Shown piece after piece: positions 1-10,669 of a stretch of 64,000 nucleotides of DNA (position 1 is the first letter of the stretch; each line of letters starts with the position of its first letter). The position numbers were made by a program, and so were the translations under genes. The stretch covers positions 51,190,753 to 51,254,752 of the forward strand of contig NC_090281.1 of NCBI RefSeq assembly GCF_037392515.1, written 5' to 3'. Below the pieces are notes generated by a model. The model worked only from the letters and a program-made list of their open reading frames with translations. It searched no databases and was not told the origin of the DNA. Origin of the DNA: Haliotis asinina (Eukaryota > Mollusca > Gastropoda > Lepetellida > Haliotidae).

Positions 1-1087
1 ACAATTTGGGGAATATTGACCTTGACCACTCACCTGGTCAGTTTCGTGTGTCCATATAACATGAGACAATAAATGATACTTAATATCCATTTCTGCATTG
101 CTAAGAAGGGGTAACATTTTTCAAGTCAATGTAATACCTGCACCATCAAAACAATATGTTTTCATGGTCAGTTATTATTTTATATGGAAATTTGTTTTGA
201 AGTGTAGCTTATTAACTTTAATATAAAATTAAATTAGATGTTCTGTTTAACATTCTTCAATATTCTTGTCCCATGTTTAACCCATCCTGCGACAGGTTAT
301 GATATATTTGCATGACTGAAAACATTAACTTATTGGGATTTTATTTTGAGAGTGAAAAGTTTTTCGCCTCATCACAGCAGGGGATTAGACGACTTTCATT
401 TACACAAGGGGGAATCAAACCTGAGGGTAAAGTGACAACGCTTTAACCACTTGGCTACCCCAAATTCTCGATATCATCAGGTAATTGGCATCTGTAACTC
501 AGAGGCCAGTATTCCATTTATTAAATGCATGAGGTCACATGATCTACTATACACATAAAGAATGTTAATAATTATTTATTCTGCTTATTAGTAATAGCAA
601 GTTATTCCAACAACCTTGAACCACGTTTCTTGGCTATAGTCCATAAACACCTACACGTTATTCCGAGAAATTGCGAGTCCTGCAATTCTGTGAATTATTT
701 ACTGTGAATGTGGTATTCCTTAAAAATTGATCGACATTCAGCCGTGCTGTGTAGCTTGGTTAATCTATTTCAAGTAGCTGTGACCACCAGGAAGGATTTT
801 AGTTTCGCTCTCATTTACAATGCTGGGTGAATAGTTGCCTGTAAGTATTAAAATGGGTGTACGTATTATAAACACTGCATCGGTCGTGAAAATACCTGCG
901 ACTTTGTCAGGTGTCTGAGGAGAAGAAACTGAATATCTGAATGTATCTGCGACAGTGTATCAGTTTGATGCCAAAAAGTATCTCCACCCTTAGGCCCTAG
1001 TAAGTGACATGCTCACTCATTCTCAGTCACACACTCATTCACTCACATTCATTTGCTCTCTTTCTCTCTGCCCCATCCCTGCCTTTC

Positions 1088-1090
<3 letters not shown>
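1..1090. other. Intergenic, one old SINE-B remnant
   Basis: No reading frame of note is present. The only recognisable item is the SINE-B remnant listed at 358-468. The rest is unique AT-rich sequence, ending in a TCTC/CATTC-rich stretch (1010-1070) that leads into a GT microsatellite. Confidence 0.6.
358..468 (-). repeat. SINE-B fragment (tRNA-like head)
   Basis: Read on the - strand it has the family's head: a ggtagccaagtggttaaagc-like A box and a diverged B box near a gggggaatcaaacc stretch. It is strongly diverged and lacks the aaactcactcac tail, so it is an old truncated copy. Confidence 0.55.

Positions 1091-1136
<46 letters not shown>
1091..1136. repeat. (GT)23 microsatellite
   Basis: Uninterrupted GT dinucleotide repeat of 46 bp. 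It lies directly beside the foldback element that starts about 13 bp downstream. Confidence 0.97.
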
Positions 1137-1138
<2 letters not shown>

Positions 1139-1148
1139 ACAGTTAGTG

Positions 1149-1275
1149 TTGCTAGCGACTAGTGTTGCTATGGAAGTTTTGAGGTAATGATTAATAGCCT
1201 GAAAACATACATATTATATATATTCAGGCTATTAATCGTTACCTTAAAAACTTCCTTAGCAACACTAGTTAGTAA
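1149..1275. mobile_element. Foldback (MITE-like) element
   Basis: The arm at 1158-1203 (actagtgttgctatggaagt...) is the near-perfect reverse complement of 1223-1269. The loop is about 19 bp of AT-rich sequence. It encodes no protein and the outer edges are not sharp. The structure fits a miniature inverted-repeat transposon, but the family is unknown. Confidence 0.7.
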
Positions 1276-1428
1276 ATGTGTTCAGAACCAGTCAGGCGGG
1301 TTCACTAAGTACGACGTGAACGAGAATAGAGATCTTATTGTCCTCTTCCACGAATGACGATGTTATCTCTTCCGAGAAAAAGGGCTTTGTGGGGAAATAT
1401 GCCCTATGTCATCAAACACACCCGGTCA

Positions 1429-1530
1429 ATGTGAGTGTGTGTGTGCGTGCGTGCACGTGCGTGCGCGTGCGTGTGCGTGTGTATGTATGTAGGGGAGGGG
1501 GTGCGTGCGTGTGGTGAGTGCATGGTGCGT
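1429..1530. repeat. GT/GC-rich degenerate microsatellite
   Basis: Alternating gtgtgc/gtgcgt sequence with Z-DNA-prone purine-pyrimidine alternation, breaking into gtatgtatgt and a short aggggagggg run. Confidence 0.85.
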
Positions 1531-3284
1531 GAATAGAAACGATACTGTGGTGTGAAAGTCACATTCAGATGTTAGTCCATGTGTTAAACACGTGTTCTTT
1601 TTCACTTAGAAATGTAATCTACAATTTAGAAAATTACCGAAAAGTACCTTGCACAAAGGACACAAAGCTCCTAGACTTTCATATACATTCATTCATGTTT
1701 CCAAATAAGAATTTCCTAGGATGAATTTGTTAGACAACGATGTTTGCTCTTGAGGTTATAATGCATGTCTTCGTTGACGGTATATGTGTGAAAGAGTTAA
1801 CTTGAAACTGTATATACATAGAACAAGTAATATTGATGTAAAGCGTTCAAGTTTTGAGAATGAATGGTCGGTACTTCCTTCGGAGAGTGACAACGTCCGT
1901 GATTCTGTCAACACACCACACTTACAGAAGTAATGTAAAGGGAAAAGGGAAGTTTTATAAAGCCATATATTTACATCTAGTCAGAGTTGGGTCACTGTCT
2001 ATAGTTCACTGTCTAGAGATACAGCAGTGATCGCAGGCTCCAGGAGCTTATGTCACGTGATACACGTCCTATGAATTCAGCCCAAGTGTCAACGCCCATG
2101 TTCTCTACAATAGGGATTATACCACCTGGTATTGCCACAATTTTGACTTCTTCGGCTGCATGGTCTTTTATACACATGTACTGTTCCAGGCTTAATGTGC
2201 CAAACAGCTGCTCATAACAAAATATTTCTTGCATCAGCTAAAGCTGAAAATATACTAGTTGGTGTTTTATTTTATCATTGCACTCTTCATTACACGTTAA
2301 ACACTGGTATTGGTGGCATTCCTATTTTCACAAGTGCATACACATGTTGGGATGTTGCATAGAATTCACACATTCCAAGGTCTTTGTGGAACAGGTTTAC
2401 GTTGGATTCTATAGAATCTGTTCAGTTCAGGCCGATGTTGCAGGCATGTTCTGTTATCACGGTCTGTATCGTTTTGTTCCATGCCTCCTTGGATGGAAAC
2501 TGCTTAGATTTCATAAAGTGATCAACTGAAGTCCATAGTTCATATTTCTTTGCTACACTGAAAAAGATCGTGCGTTACAGATTCGCATTGGTAACTGGCT
2601 GTTTTATACTGAGCACACTTATAATAGAATAACAGAATATTTTAAAGACCCATCTGTGGTTGCTTCGGCTTAACTTTCCAAGGAACATCAGCTTCGTTTT
2701 GTTGATAGTAGCTGTCCCAGTCCACAGGGGTCGGAGATTTCTGATGAAAATTTTACACAGTTCATGAAAAATGGCACATTCTGTGTACAACACATTTCTG
2801 TCGTCACCTCTCCGTGATCTGCTTGCCACAGAAGAGGAAGAGCATACAACTCACTGTCAGAAGAATCGCGATGCCCAATCAAAGAACTAGTTGCCGCACA
2901 ATAGAGTATATATCCGTGAGAAAACAAACAGGATATTACAAAATCATCCCAATATGTTTTTGTCTTAGTGTATTATGACCATACAGTATTTCTGGTATAT
3001 TTTCTATGAAAGTAGATAGTGTGTGCTTTCCCTGCTCTTTTTTTGATTAATTATAACCACCCAGCCTACTCATATTTAAGGGTAAAAATGTTTATGTGTG
3101 ATGAAATTTCCAATCAATAGTTTTTGAATAAAAATGAAAATAAATTGAATGTTGTATAACTTTGTTTTCCTTGTAGGAAAGTCATACTTCTAATTCACAA
3201 ACATATTTCAGGGATTCACGTTCCATTTTTTGTCATCCATGGCAGACCCTGGGTTTGCTGTGTTTGAGATGAAGTGTGCGTTCT
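1531..3284. other. Intergenic, no supported gene
   Basis: Open stretches on the - strand at 2013-2234 (73 codons) and 2575-2927 (two overlapping frames of about 80 codons) lack any motif I recognise and are not joined by clear splice signals. I treat them as chance or ancient repeat-derived frames. Confidence 0.5.
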
Positions 3285-3286
3285 GT

Positions 3287-3452
3287 ATGGTACCCTAGTG
3301 GTTAAAGCGTCCGCCTGTCACGCCGAAGACCGGGGTTCGATTCCCACATGGGTACAGTGTGTGAAGCCCATTTCTGGTGTCACCGCAATGATAACAGTGA
3401 TATTGTTGGAATATTGCTAAAAACGGCGTAAAACCAAACTCACTCTCTGTCC
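3287..3452 (+). repeat. SINE-B, full-length copy
   Basis: tRNA-derived short interspersed element. The pol III A-box-like tagtggttaaagcgt is at 3296-3310 and the B-box ggttcgattcc at 3334-3344. The body gtgaagcccatttctggtgt follows, then the 3' module gaatattgctaaaaacggcg and an aaactcactctc tail. It is the best reference copy of this family in the window. Confidence 0.9.
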
Positions 3453-4891
3453 AGTGTGTACACGGCAACCCCTTATCTCTCACTTCCGCCCAGCGCGTTC
3501 TGCTAAGTAAGCGTTTAAATATCCATCTAACAAAAACACTGGAGCTCCTTTTCAGTTTGAATGGAATTATCTGTTTCTGTCAAAATTCGCATTTAGAGAT
3601 CATTATTCAGAGATTGTTATTCGTCTTTCGTCAGTCTGGCGAGTGAAGAATGTTTTTGAATTTTCCACCATGTACTGGCAGCCGGAAAGCGTAGCCCTGT
3701 ACGTAACGATCTGAGACATAACCAGTCACCAATCGTGTCTTATTACGAAATGTTACCTTTTGCAAGGGAAATATTGGTTCGATATTGGTTTGCTCAGATT
3801 TTAACTACAGAATGAATTGTTTAGCGATGTAGATGTCAATTGTCTTAATTGGAATGGTATTTTGCTGAAAGGAATTTGATTTCCATTCAGAAACGATCAT
3901 AATTAACAGTCAGTATAATATGACAGCGTTTAGAGGAAAACGCGGAGGTCTAAGGACGAGACCCATGTGGCCAGACAAGGGAGATGACTCTTATGAAACT
4001 CTAGGAGATGGGTAAAGAGTCTGCGTGTTGGTGAAGCGAAGAAATGACGATGTCACATGTTTGTCTGATTGAGTGCAACATCCTCAAGCTAGGTGACACT
4101 AGTCTGAAATGAGATCATTAATTTTATATACCTGTGATAATATTGAGGCATAACACGCTCATATCACTCACTCGCTCAAGTTCCAAAAACCATGTGACGG
4201 TGTTTTCGTCTGTTTTAATGAAGTTAAACTGACGTTTATGGAATGTACACACCTGGGTTTTGGTAACACATCTCCTTGTAAACAGCATTGTAAATAAGAT
4301 AGCGTTTTGATCCTGCCTTCTCACAATTATTGTGAAAGTGTTTCCCAAATATCACAGACATCGTACTCTGTTACAACATAATTAGAAATCATTTATGTAG
4401 TTTTGGTGTATATTTTCACAGATGAATGTTATACATCACAAATACAAACAACAGAAATTATTTTCCACATGAAGTCCAATGGCGAATCAGCCTCTATCAT
4501 TAAAACGTGCACAGGAATCACTTTCAAATAGTGATGATGCGAGGTGTTCACGGAGGCTGCGTGTATCCTACATGCTCGGTAGTACCTGGCACAAACATAT
4601 GCATATAAGTATATTGTTTGCTCAAAAACAGTTGGTACAAGTAAAAACAAGAAAGCACTTGCAAAAACACCTTCTCATGTCTCTAGTTACAAGGGAGACT
4701 TGCGTGACTTTTTTTAGATCAATGTTCAAATTACACACCACATTTAACAAGACAGTCCTCAAATTCACCCGTCTTGTGATGATATCCTTCTTTGAGAGGC
4801 AATTCTAAATGTATAGGTGAAGAAAAAGCTTGTTATATGGAGAGTCAGCCTCTTTAGACAGTAACACCTTTATAAAGCATGTGATACAAAG
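3453..4891. other. Intergenic, nothing recognised
   Basis: There is no repeat family, motif or convincing frame. The 109-codon frame at 4479-4808 overlaps an antisense frame and has no recognisable domain. Confidence 0.5.
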
Positions 4892-5122
4892 AGTAGTAAC
4901 AAGGATAATATATATATAGCTGCATAGTGAGTATATACAACTGACAAGGTTGATATACATTGGGTTGCTAATTAGTTATTTGAGCAGAGTAGGTTGATGT
5001 ACTGCCTCTCTGTACACCAACCTACAATGTTTAATCACTAATTAGCAACCCAATGCATATCAACATTGTCAGTTGTATATACTCACTATGCAGTAATAGA
5101 TATATACTATGCTTGTTACTAC
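4892..5122. mobile_element. Large foldback (MITE-like) hairpin, about 230 bp
   Basis: The 56-bp arm at 4920-4975 (ctgcatagtgagtatatac...) matches the reverse complement of 5038-5093 almost perfectly. An inner pair, gtaggttgatgta/tacaccaacctac, lies near the centre, and an outer pair, gtagtaacaag/cttgttactac, lies at 4892-4902 and 5112-5122. It is noncoding, so it was probably mobilised by another element's transposase. Family unknown. Confidence 0.8.
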
Positions 5123-5495
5123 CTACACTAAAACGTACACAATCACATGTCACGGGATGGCAGCTTGATGTTCGAGGAAAGCAAAAATATCAATCCTTGT
5201 ACAATGTCGTGAATTGATATGGTTATAACAGACCTACACACACTGTATGCTTGTATTTGGACTATCCAGTCAACAAATTTCCAAAAGACCTGCTTTTCTC
5301 TGACGTGAAGGTCGAGTTGGTCGATTTTCAGTACAAGTTAGGTTGAGCCAGGTCAACTTCAAGTCTATCCATTTCTTTTTAATTTCCTCCAGTGTTCAGT
5401 GGACCCCACTGCTGGCATTTATTCCGTATAAAAAGAATAAAAAAATCACTAGAGGCACAAAGGCTTTGGGTGTAAGTTCTTTCGATCAGTAGGAG

Positions 5496-5860
5496 CTAAT
5501 AGCGCTTTGAAAATCTGGGTCCAAATCTCGTAGCTGTGAATGGCTGGTTGTCTGATGCTGGTCTCTCGGGTCCCTTGACCCACAAGAAACTGTAGATAGC
5601 ATCTGCAAATGCCAACAAGACGATAGGGAAGAAGTTTTTGTAGTTGTAGAAGAAGGACCCGCTTTTGGGTCTCACTGAGGCAATGTGAAAATTGTCATCT
5701 TTTCTCAAAAGCACGGGCCACAGCAACCCATTTGCTTTGATCTTACTCACCTGCCAGATACTCAGCTTTGAAAGTGCCAAGGATCAGACTGATGCTTACG
5801 GCTGAGGCTCTGGCTGTTGAAGAGTGAAGACTTTCTCCACTTCATGCACCATTTCAAGCA
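5496..5860 (-). pseudogene. PIF/Harbinger-like transposase fragment (DDE_Tnp_4)
   Basis: A - strand frame of about 94 codons resembles the catalytic core of Harbinger-type DDE transposases. It reads RPKSGSFFYNYKNFFPIVLL, then AFADAIYSFLWV, then ASDNQPF. In this family such segments surround the second catalytic Asp (here in AFAD) and a conserved SD-Q-F motif. The 5' and 3' parts of the nuclease domain and any Myb-like partner ORF are missing, so it is a dead fragment. Residues 1-20 of the frame fit the family poorly. Family assignment is from memory of motif shape, not from a search. Confidence 0.6.
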
Positions 5861-6069
5861 GTTGCTTAGAAGTCTGCACCCAAAGTGTAAGCAGTCTTCT
5901 CTAATCGGGGAGCACCAGGTTTACATCAAGGTTCAACATGGTGAAGTTACTTCTTTGCAGACCTCAAATTGAATGAACACCTGGTGAACATTGCGCCAAT
6001 GATTTAAATAATTTGGAAACCAAGGGTATACTCAGGAGAAGAAAAAAAATCAAATTTCCATCGAGAACC

Positions 6070-6212
6070 AGTCACCCTAGTCATGCACAGTTTGAGTAGA
6101 GGTTGGGTCGGTCGACTTGGGACGAGATTAACTTCAGATGTGGTCGAAATTAGGTAGATCTGCAGGTCGTGCTGGTCGAGTACAGGTCTAGCTGATCGAG
6201 TTTAGGTCATGT
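6070..6212. repeat. GGTCGA-rich degenerate repeat, left of Tc1 insertion
   Basis: Repeated aggtcgag/ggtcga words at irregular 10-25 bp spacing. The same word composition resumes at 7631-7830 on the other side of the Tc1 element, so the transposon probably inserted into one low-complexity array. Confidence 0.55.
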
Positions 6213-7630
6213 ATACTGAGTCAAAAAAGAAACTTCACAAAATGTAATTTTTAAAAAATAATGAATATTTTTTACTTTGATGATACATCTTTGTATCCGA
6301 AATGGGATCCCTATCTTTCGACTCTAGAAAACGTTAGCAAAACCCGCTCAAACCCATCCATTTGTCGTGCAAATGACGTTAGTGCCAAATCAGGTTTTGC
6401 ACGTGCAGTCGATCACGTGACCTTCGCATCTAAGTTTTCTTCATTTGCACATGATTGCATTGGCTTCAATAATTGAGAAAAACCCCACTTTTAAAAGACA
6501 GTTCTAACGGTACGTTAAATGCCACGATTGTCAATTGTGCAAACTTATTGACATCGCAAGAGCAATCGGATGCAGCCGTCCTAATATGTATGATTTCCGA
6601 GGTCGTCTACAACAAACTGGCACCAGTTCTGATCGCCCACGGTCAGGTTGTCCACGTGTGACGTCACGAGCAGAAGAACCAGGGCTGAGATGTTTAGAAG
6701 TCATCTGTCCTCACAGACCATTCGAAATCGGTTGCGGGCTGCCAGTCTCCATTCTCAACATCCATATTGTAGTCCAATATTGACGCCATTTCAACAACGT
6801 CAGCGTCTCCTGTGGGCCCAACGTCACCCCCGACGGACCCAGAGAGACTGGAATCGAGTTGTCTTTAGCGATGAATCCAGGTTTACCCTCAGGTTAGCAG
6901 GCATAAAGTCTGGAGATGTGAACGTTATGCCCAATGTTGTGTACAGGAAGTTGACAGATTCAGGGGTGGAAGTAGCAATGGGTGCTTTCTTTGGAAACAA
7001 CCGTTCCCGACTTCTGGTCATCCAAGGAAACCTCAAAGCTGCTTACCACGACCAGGTGCTTACAGCTGAACTTGTTCTTTTCATGACGGCTCATGGCCCA
7101 GGTCTACAGTTCCAGCATGATAATACTTGGCCGCATACCGCGATGTTGAAAGGAAATCTCCTTCAAAACGCTGGAATCAATGTCATGGTCTGGCCATTGA
7201 TGTGCCCTGACCTTAATTCAATAGAGCACGTTTGAGATGCACTTGGGATAAGGCTTTGTGGTTTTAGGATCCAACCTCAGAATTTGCAGGAACTTGGCGC
7301 TGACCTGCAAAAGAGCAATGGCGCAGAACCCACAACCATGTGTTCACAAGCATCAGGCAGTCGATGAGGAGACGGTGTTTGGCAGGGGCGCCCATACACA
7401 ATATTGAACTAAGGAATTTCGATTTTTTATTCTTGTGACTTGATATTCTGTATACCCATGTTTTGGAACGGCGGGGTAGCTTAATGGAACTGATTATGGC
7501 ACTGTCAGTGTAACAAGTACATCACACAGATCTCAGCAATGAAATAATAACAATTTAATCATCTTACTATCTCTTGTTCTTTTAAAGTGCCCTGAAGAAA
7601 GAATGTGAAGTTTCTTTTTTGACTCTGTAT
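6213..7630 (+). mobile_element. Tc1-like DNA transposon with both terminal inverted repeats
   Basis: The 26-bp terminal repeats at 6213-6238 and 7605-7630 (core gagtcaaaaaagaaacttca and its complement) differ at one position. TA dinucleotides flank both ends, as expected for Tc1/mariner target duplication. The element is 1.42 kb and carries one broken transposase gene on the + strand. A short ggcggggtagcttaatgg stretch near 7470 resembles the SINE-B head. Confidence 0.9.
6535..7350 (+). pseudogene. Tc1-family DD34E transposase, inactivated
   Basis: Transposase of the Tc1 element, which would bind the terminal repeats and cut and paste the element at TA sites. The N-terminal DNA-binding part (RLQQTGTSSDRPRSGCPRVT) is in the frame of 6535-6783. 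The catalytic part is in another frame (6648-7235), so there is at least one frameshift. Catalytic residues visible: Asp in VVFSDESRF (codon 6870), Asp in FQHDNTWPH (codon 7119) and Glu in CPDLNSIEHV (codon 7224). The last two are separated by 34 residues, the DD34E signature of Tc1. A TGA at 7233-7235 falls where relatives usually have the Trp of EHVWDALG, and DALGIR follows it. All three acidic residues survive, but the gene cannot make a full protein. Confidence 0.9.
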
Positions 7631-7985
7631 ATATGTCTTCTCAACCTGGTCGGCTGGAGTCAAGACAGGTTGACTGAAGTCAGACTGAAATTGAGGTTTT
7701 TACGAGGCCGTTGTGAGGTCATTGTGATGTTGACACAGGCCGATATACCCCCTAGGTCGATATATCCCCCAGGTTGAGAGAGGTCGAGTAGCTATATAGT
7801 TTGCAAGGTCAAGCCAGTCAAACTCCTGAGATCGTCACTGGAACCACACCATGAGACATTTGACTTCCAATATAACAACTCATTAGACATTTAACTTTGC
7901 ATATGGATATTGCAAATGAATTAGAGATTCGACTTTGCATGTGTATTTTGCAAATCAATTATACATTTGAATTTGAAATTAGATA
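7631..7985. repeat. GGTCGA-rich repeat, then AT-rich 55-60 bp imperfect duplications
   Basis: Positions 7631-7830 continue the GGTCGA word repeat seen left of the Tc1 element. Positions 7850-7985 contain imperfect repeats of cattagacatttaactttgc with tttgcaaat(g/c)aatta. Confidence 0.5.
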
Positions 7986-7993
7986 TATCAACA

Positions 7994-8380
7994 ATGGCGA
8001 CAGTGAAAGAACCCAAAGTGGTGGCAAGAGCTGGTGGGATATTCTTGTATGAGGAAAGCTCAGCTGTCGACTTCACTTGACATGAAATATGTCGAGTCCA
8101 CTACTGTTAAAGATCTGAAAAACCAGCCGAGAGAAGACGAGCTGAAGAATTATTCTAGTATGAGGAAGCTCAAATGGAGACATTGCTGGAAGACAGTAAA
8201 CTGCTTGAATTGTGACTTGTGCCAAGACACCATGATGTGGGTAAATATCTGAAGGAGTGGCATATTACCATTCAGTCTAATATCAACATCAACAGCACTA
8301 CACCTGTGATCACTAACAAGATCAACAAAGAGTATGACAAAGGGATACATACTCAAAGCGGACTTGGACCATCACATAAA
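7994..8380 (+). pseudogene. Decayed ORF upstream of polymerase fragment (unrecognised)
   Basis: A start in good context (acaATGG at 7994) opens a frame reading MATVKEPKVVARAGGIFLYE that reaches a stop after about 28 codons. Related-looking coding continues in shifted frames (ITIQSNININSTTPVITNKI, around 8265-8330). It lies just upstream of a Polinton-type polymerase fragment and may be another gene of the same element, but I do not recognise the product. Confidence 0.35.
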
Positions 8381-8454
8381 ATATGTAATATGTAAAATAT
8401 CATTTTTATTCTAAAGACATTCAAAAGCAATATGACAATTAGTGAGAGGTACTG

Positions 8455-8830
8455 CATACCGACACACTGATTCCGTGATGTTTTCATATGAAAACATCCA
8501 TCTGTACGGCATCTAAAAAGATGAATGTGCATACGTTGGCTTAAGGCCTAAAATGTATTTGATTTTGAAAGCTGAGAGCAGTGGAATCAGAAGTCTTCTG
8601 AAAAAATATATGGTCAACAAGAAATCACGTATTCTCTTCAAACAGGCCCTGTTCAAAGGAAAGACCTTCAAACATCAGACGAATGTGCTCAGGTGTGATA
8701 AGCATAGGATATACAGAATAGGGTTAGACAAAACATTGCTGTCGTTCATGTAACCAAACAGATGATTGCTCACAATGCTGTCACGTAGTTTGCCGATGGG
8801 CATAGTTGTAGTAAAGAAAAAATATAATGA
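8455..8830 (+). pseudogene. Polinton/Maverick-type DNA polymerase B, C-terminal fragment (copy 1)
   Basis: Remnant of a protein-primed family B DNA polymerase of the kind carried by Polinton/Maverick elements, which copies the element's own DNA. In order it shows a motif-C-like H-T-D-S at 8463-8474, DECAYVGLRPKMY near 8525-8560, and LFKQALFKGKTFKHQTNVLR with IYRIGLDKTLLS (about 8630-8750). A weak AVT-FADGH ending follows in another frame (about 8775-8805). The first Asp expected in D-T-D-S is His. There is a stop between motif C and the VGLRP segment and a frame break near the end. The N-terminal exonuclease and most of the palm are absent. The attribution rests on motif order, not on a search. 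Confidence 0.72.
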
Positions 8831-9262
8831 ATAAACAAGGGATAAAATTTACTCCCACAGGAATACTGAAAAGGCACGGCCTCTATCCACAAGCTTGCCG
8901 AAGTCTATAAGGATACCACTAAAGCTTGGGTGAAGAAAAAAGCCTGGTGGCAAATCTACCTGCCAGCAGGTATATTTTGATGAGAAAGTTTGATATTTCA
9001 ACATCGAGTCCATCAAGCCTACTTCTTCTTTCTCCCTCACAACAGGGTGAGACACATTACACACAAAGAGACCAAGCTGTCAACCAAGTGGAGTGTATCT
9101 ATAATGGAGCCTTTTAATGTAGTCTACCAAATTACAAGTCATTCCTGGACTCCGTGTAGCAGCTACTAGCAAAGCGCAAGGTCGACTTCAGGCATGGCAC
9201 AGCGGGAGCTCATTGCAGTGACTGTTGAGAGATTTAATCTAAGCTTTTTCTGACAACAGTAC

Positions 9263-9354
9263 GAGTAGTATACACAATGAGGGCACGGGACCAGGACCTT
9301 TCAATTAAGGCCCTGGTTGTCTCTTATCCTGTGTCCCCATTGTGCATACTACTC
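9263..9354. repeat. Imperfect inverted repeat (92 bp)
   Basis: gagtagtatacacaatgagg at the left pairs with the reverse complement of ccccattgtgcatactactc at the right, with an inner ccagg/cctgg pair. It is probably a small foldback element or the inner part of one. Confidence 0.6.
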
Positions 9355-9430
9355 ACCGAGGTGCGTGCAAATTTTGAGTAAAATCGGTGGAATAATTTTC
9401 GAGATATGGACTTTAAAGCGAGCAAGGGTG

Positions 9431-9480
9431 TTGTTCATGGAAATGGGGTGTTGTTCATGGAAATGGGGTGTTGTTCAACG
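9431..9480. repeat. Short 20-bp direct repeat
   Basis: The unit ttgttcatggaaatggggtg occurs twice in perfect tandem (9431-9450 and 9451-9470), and a third copy starts at 9471 and breaks off. Confidence 0.9.
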
Positions 9481-9719
9481 TTTTGTTGTAAATAAGTCTT
9501 AATTAATCAAATGAAGTCATTGAGAGTCTTCTCAATGCTGTTTTGCTATAGCATAACCATCTGCCAAGATACATGCAAAATTTTACGAAAATTGGTCAAA
9601 TAGCTTAGGCAATAATCACTTTTTAGTGAGCATGGCGTCAGTATGGCAAAAGGCTAACAATCCAATATCTTGTTGTACTTGCTATATATTGGCAAGGCGA
9701 GAGGTGTTTTCAACAGAAT

Positions 9720-10340
9720 GAAATGCAACAGTCAGCGTTCCCCCAGTTGCTCTGTCACTTTCTCATTGGGACGTGCTTGTAGTGATGTTAGAGCTGTCTG
9801 AAAGGTGAATGATATGCCGGTCTCAGTTGTTGTCTCTTTGCCACCGTCAGTGCACAGTCTTGGTGTTAATGATGCATAGCCACCTGTCTAGTGAGGCAAT
9901 AGCTGTCTGAAGGGAGAACAGAATGAAGGTCTTGGCAGTGGTCGTCTTGTTACAGTCGCAGGAGTTGCTTTAAGCCAGTGCTGAGGGCGGATGAGTTGTA
10001 GTGTGTGTGTGTGTGTCAGCTAATCACGAATGGCTGGCTGACTAGCGATGCAATAGCTGTCTAAAGGGTGAACGAAACGCAAATCTCAGCATTGGTCGGC
10101 ACCCCACGGTGTCGGGGTTGCTATGTTGTCTCTATGATGATACACAGCCGCCTGACTATCGAGGCGATAGCTGTGTGAAAGGTAAATGAAATGCAGGTCT
10201 CCACAGTGGTCAGCTCAGGATGGTCTCGGGGGTTGCTGTGAGCAAGCACTGTGTCTTTGTGTACGGCTGGCTGACTAGCAAGGCGATAGCTGTCTGCAGG
10301 GTGAATGGAATGCATGTCTCTCAGGAGTGGCCTCGGGAGT
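9720..10340. repeat. Diverged tandem repeat, about 115-bp unit
   Basis: Five copies of a block containing ggctgactagc-aggcgatagctgtctgaaggtgaatgaaatgc recur. The agctgt word sits at about 9792, 9901, 10055, 10169 and 10288, giving spacings of 109, 154, 114 and 119 bp. Copies are strongly diverged from one another, so the array is old. A partial copy lies near 9716-9745. Confidence 0.75.
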
Positions 10341-10669
10341 CATCTGCCAAGGGTCTGCATTTTTGCCAAGGGTCTGCCTAGTTTGATGGCTTCATCCTTC
10401 AGCATGCACATGAAATAACTGTTGATCAACAGGTGGTGCACATTATTGATGAACAGCTTTTTGTTCCTCTCTTCGATCATCAGTGCGACTTTGAGCTGAC
10501 CCGATCTATCGCGTGCGACAGTAGTATGGGTTCATCACTCATGATTCACTTATAACACTATCGTATATACATTCCATATGTAGGCACCAGGAGTGGTTTA
10601 CTCTAAAATCGACGTCGATCTCACACAGATTAACATTGTGGTGGACGTCGAGGACTTTTAAGTCTTTCA

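Noticed and set aside
2013..2927. Minus-strand frames that read somewhat protein-like (for example AAEEVKIVAIPGGIIPIVEN)
   Set aside because: No recognised family, no consistent frame between pieces and no matching splice sites; may be an unrecognised decayed repeat.
3296..3344. tRNA gene suggested by A-box and B-box words (also at the other SINE-B copies)
   Set aside because: No cloverleaf acceptor stem or anticodon arm can be formed convincingly, and the same sequence recurs with a SINE body and tail, so it is a tRNA-derived SINE head.
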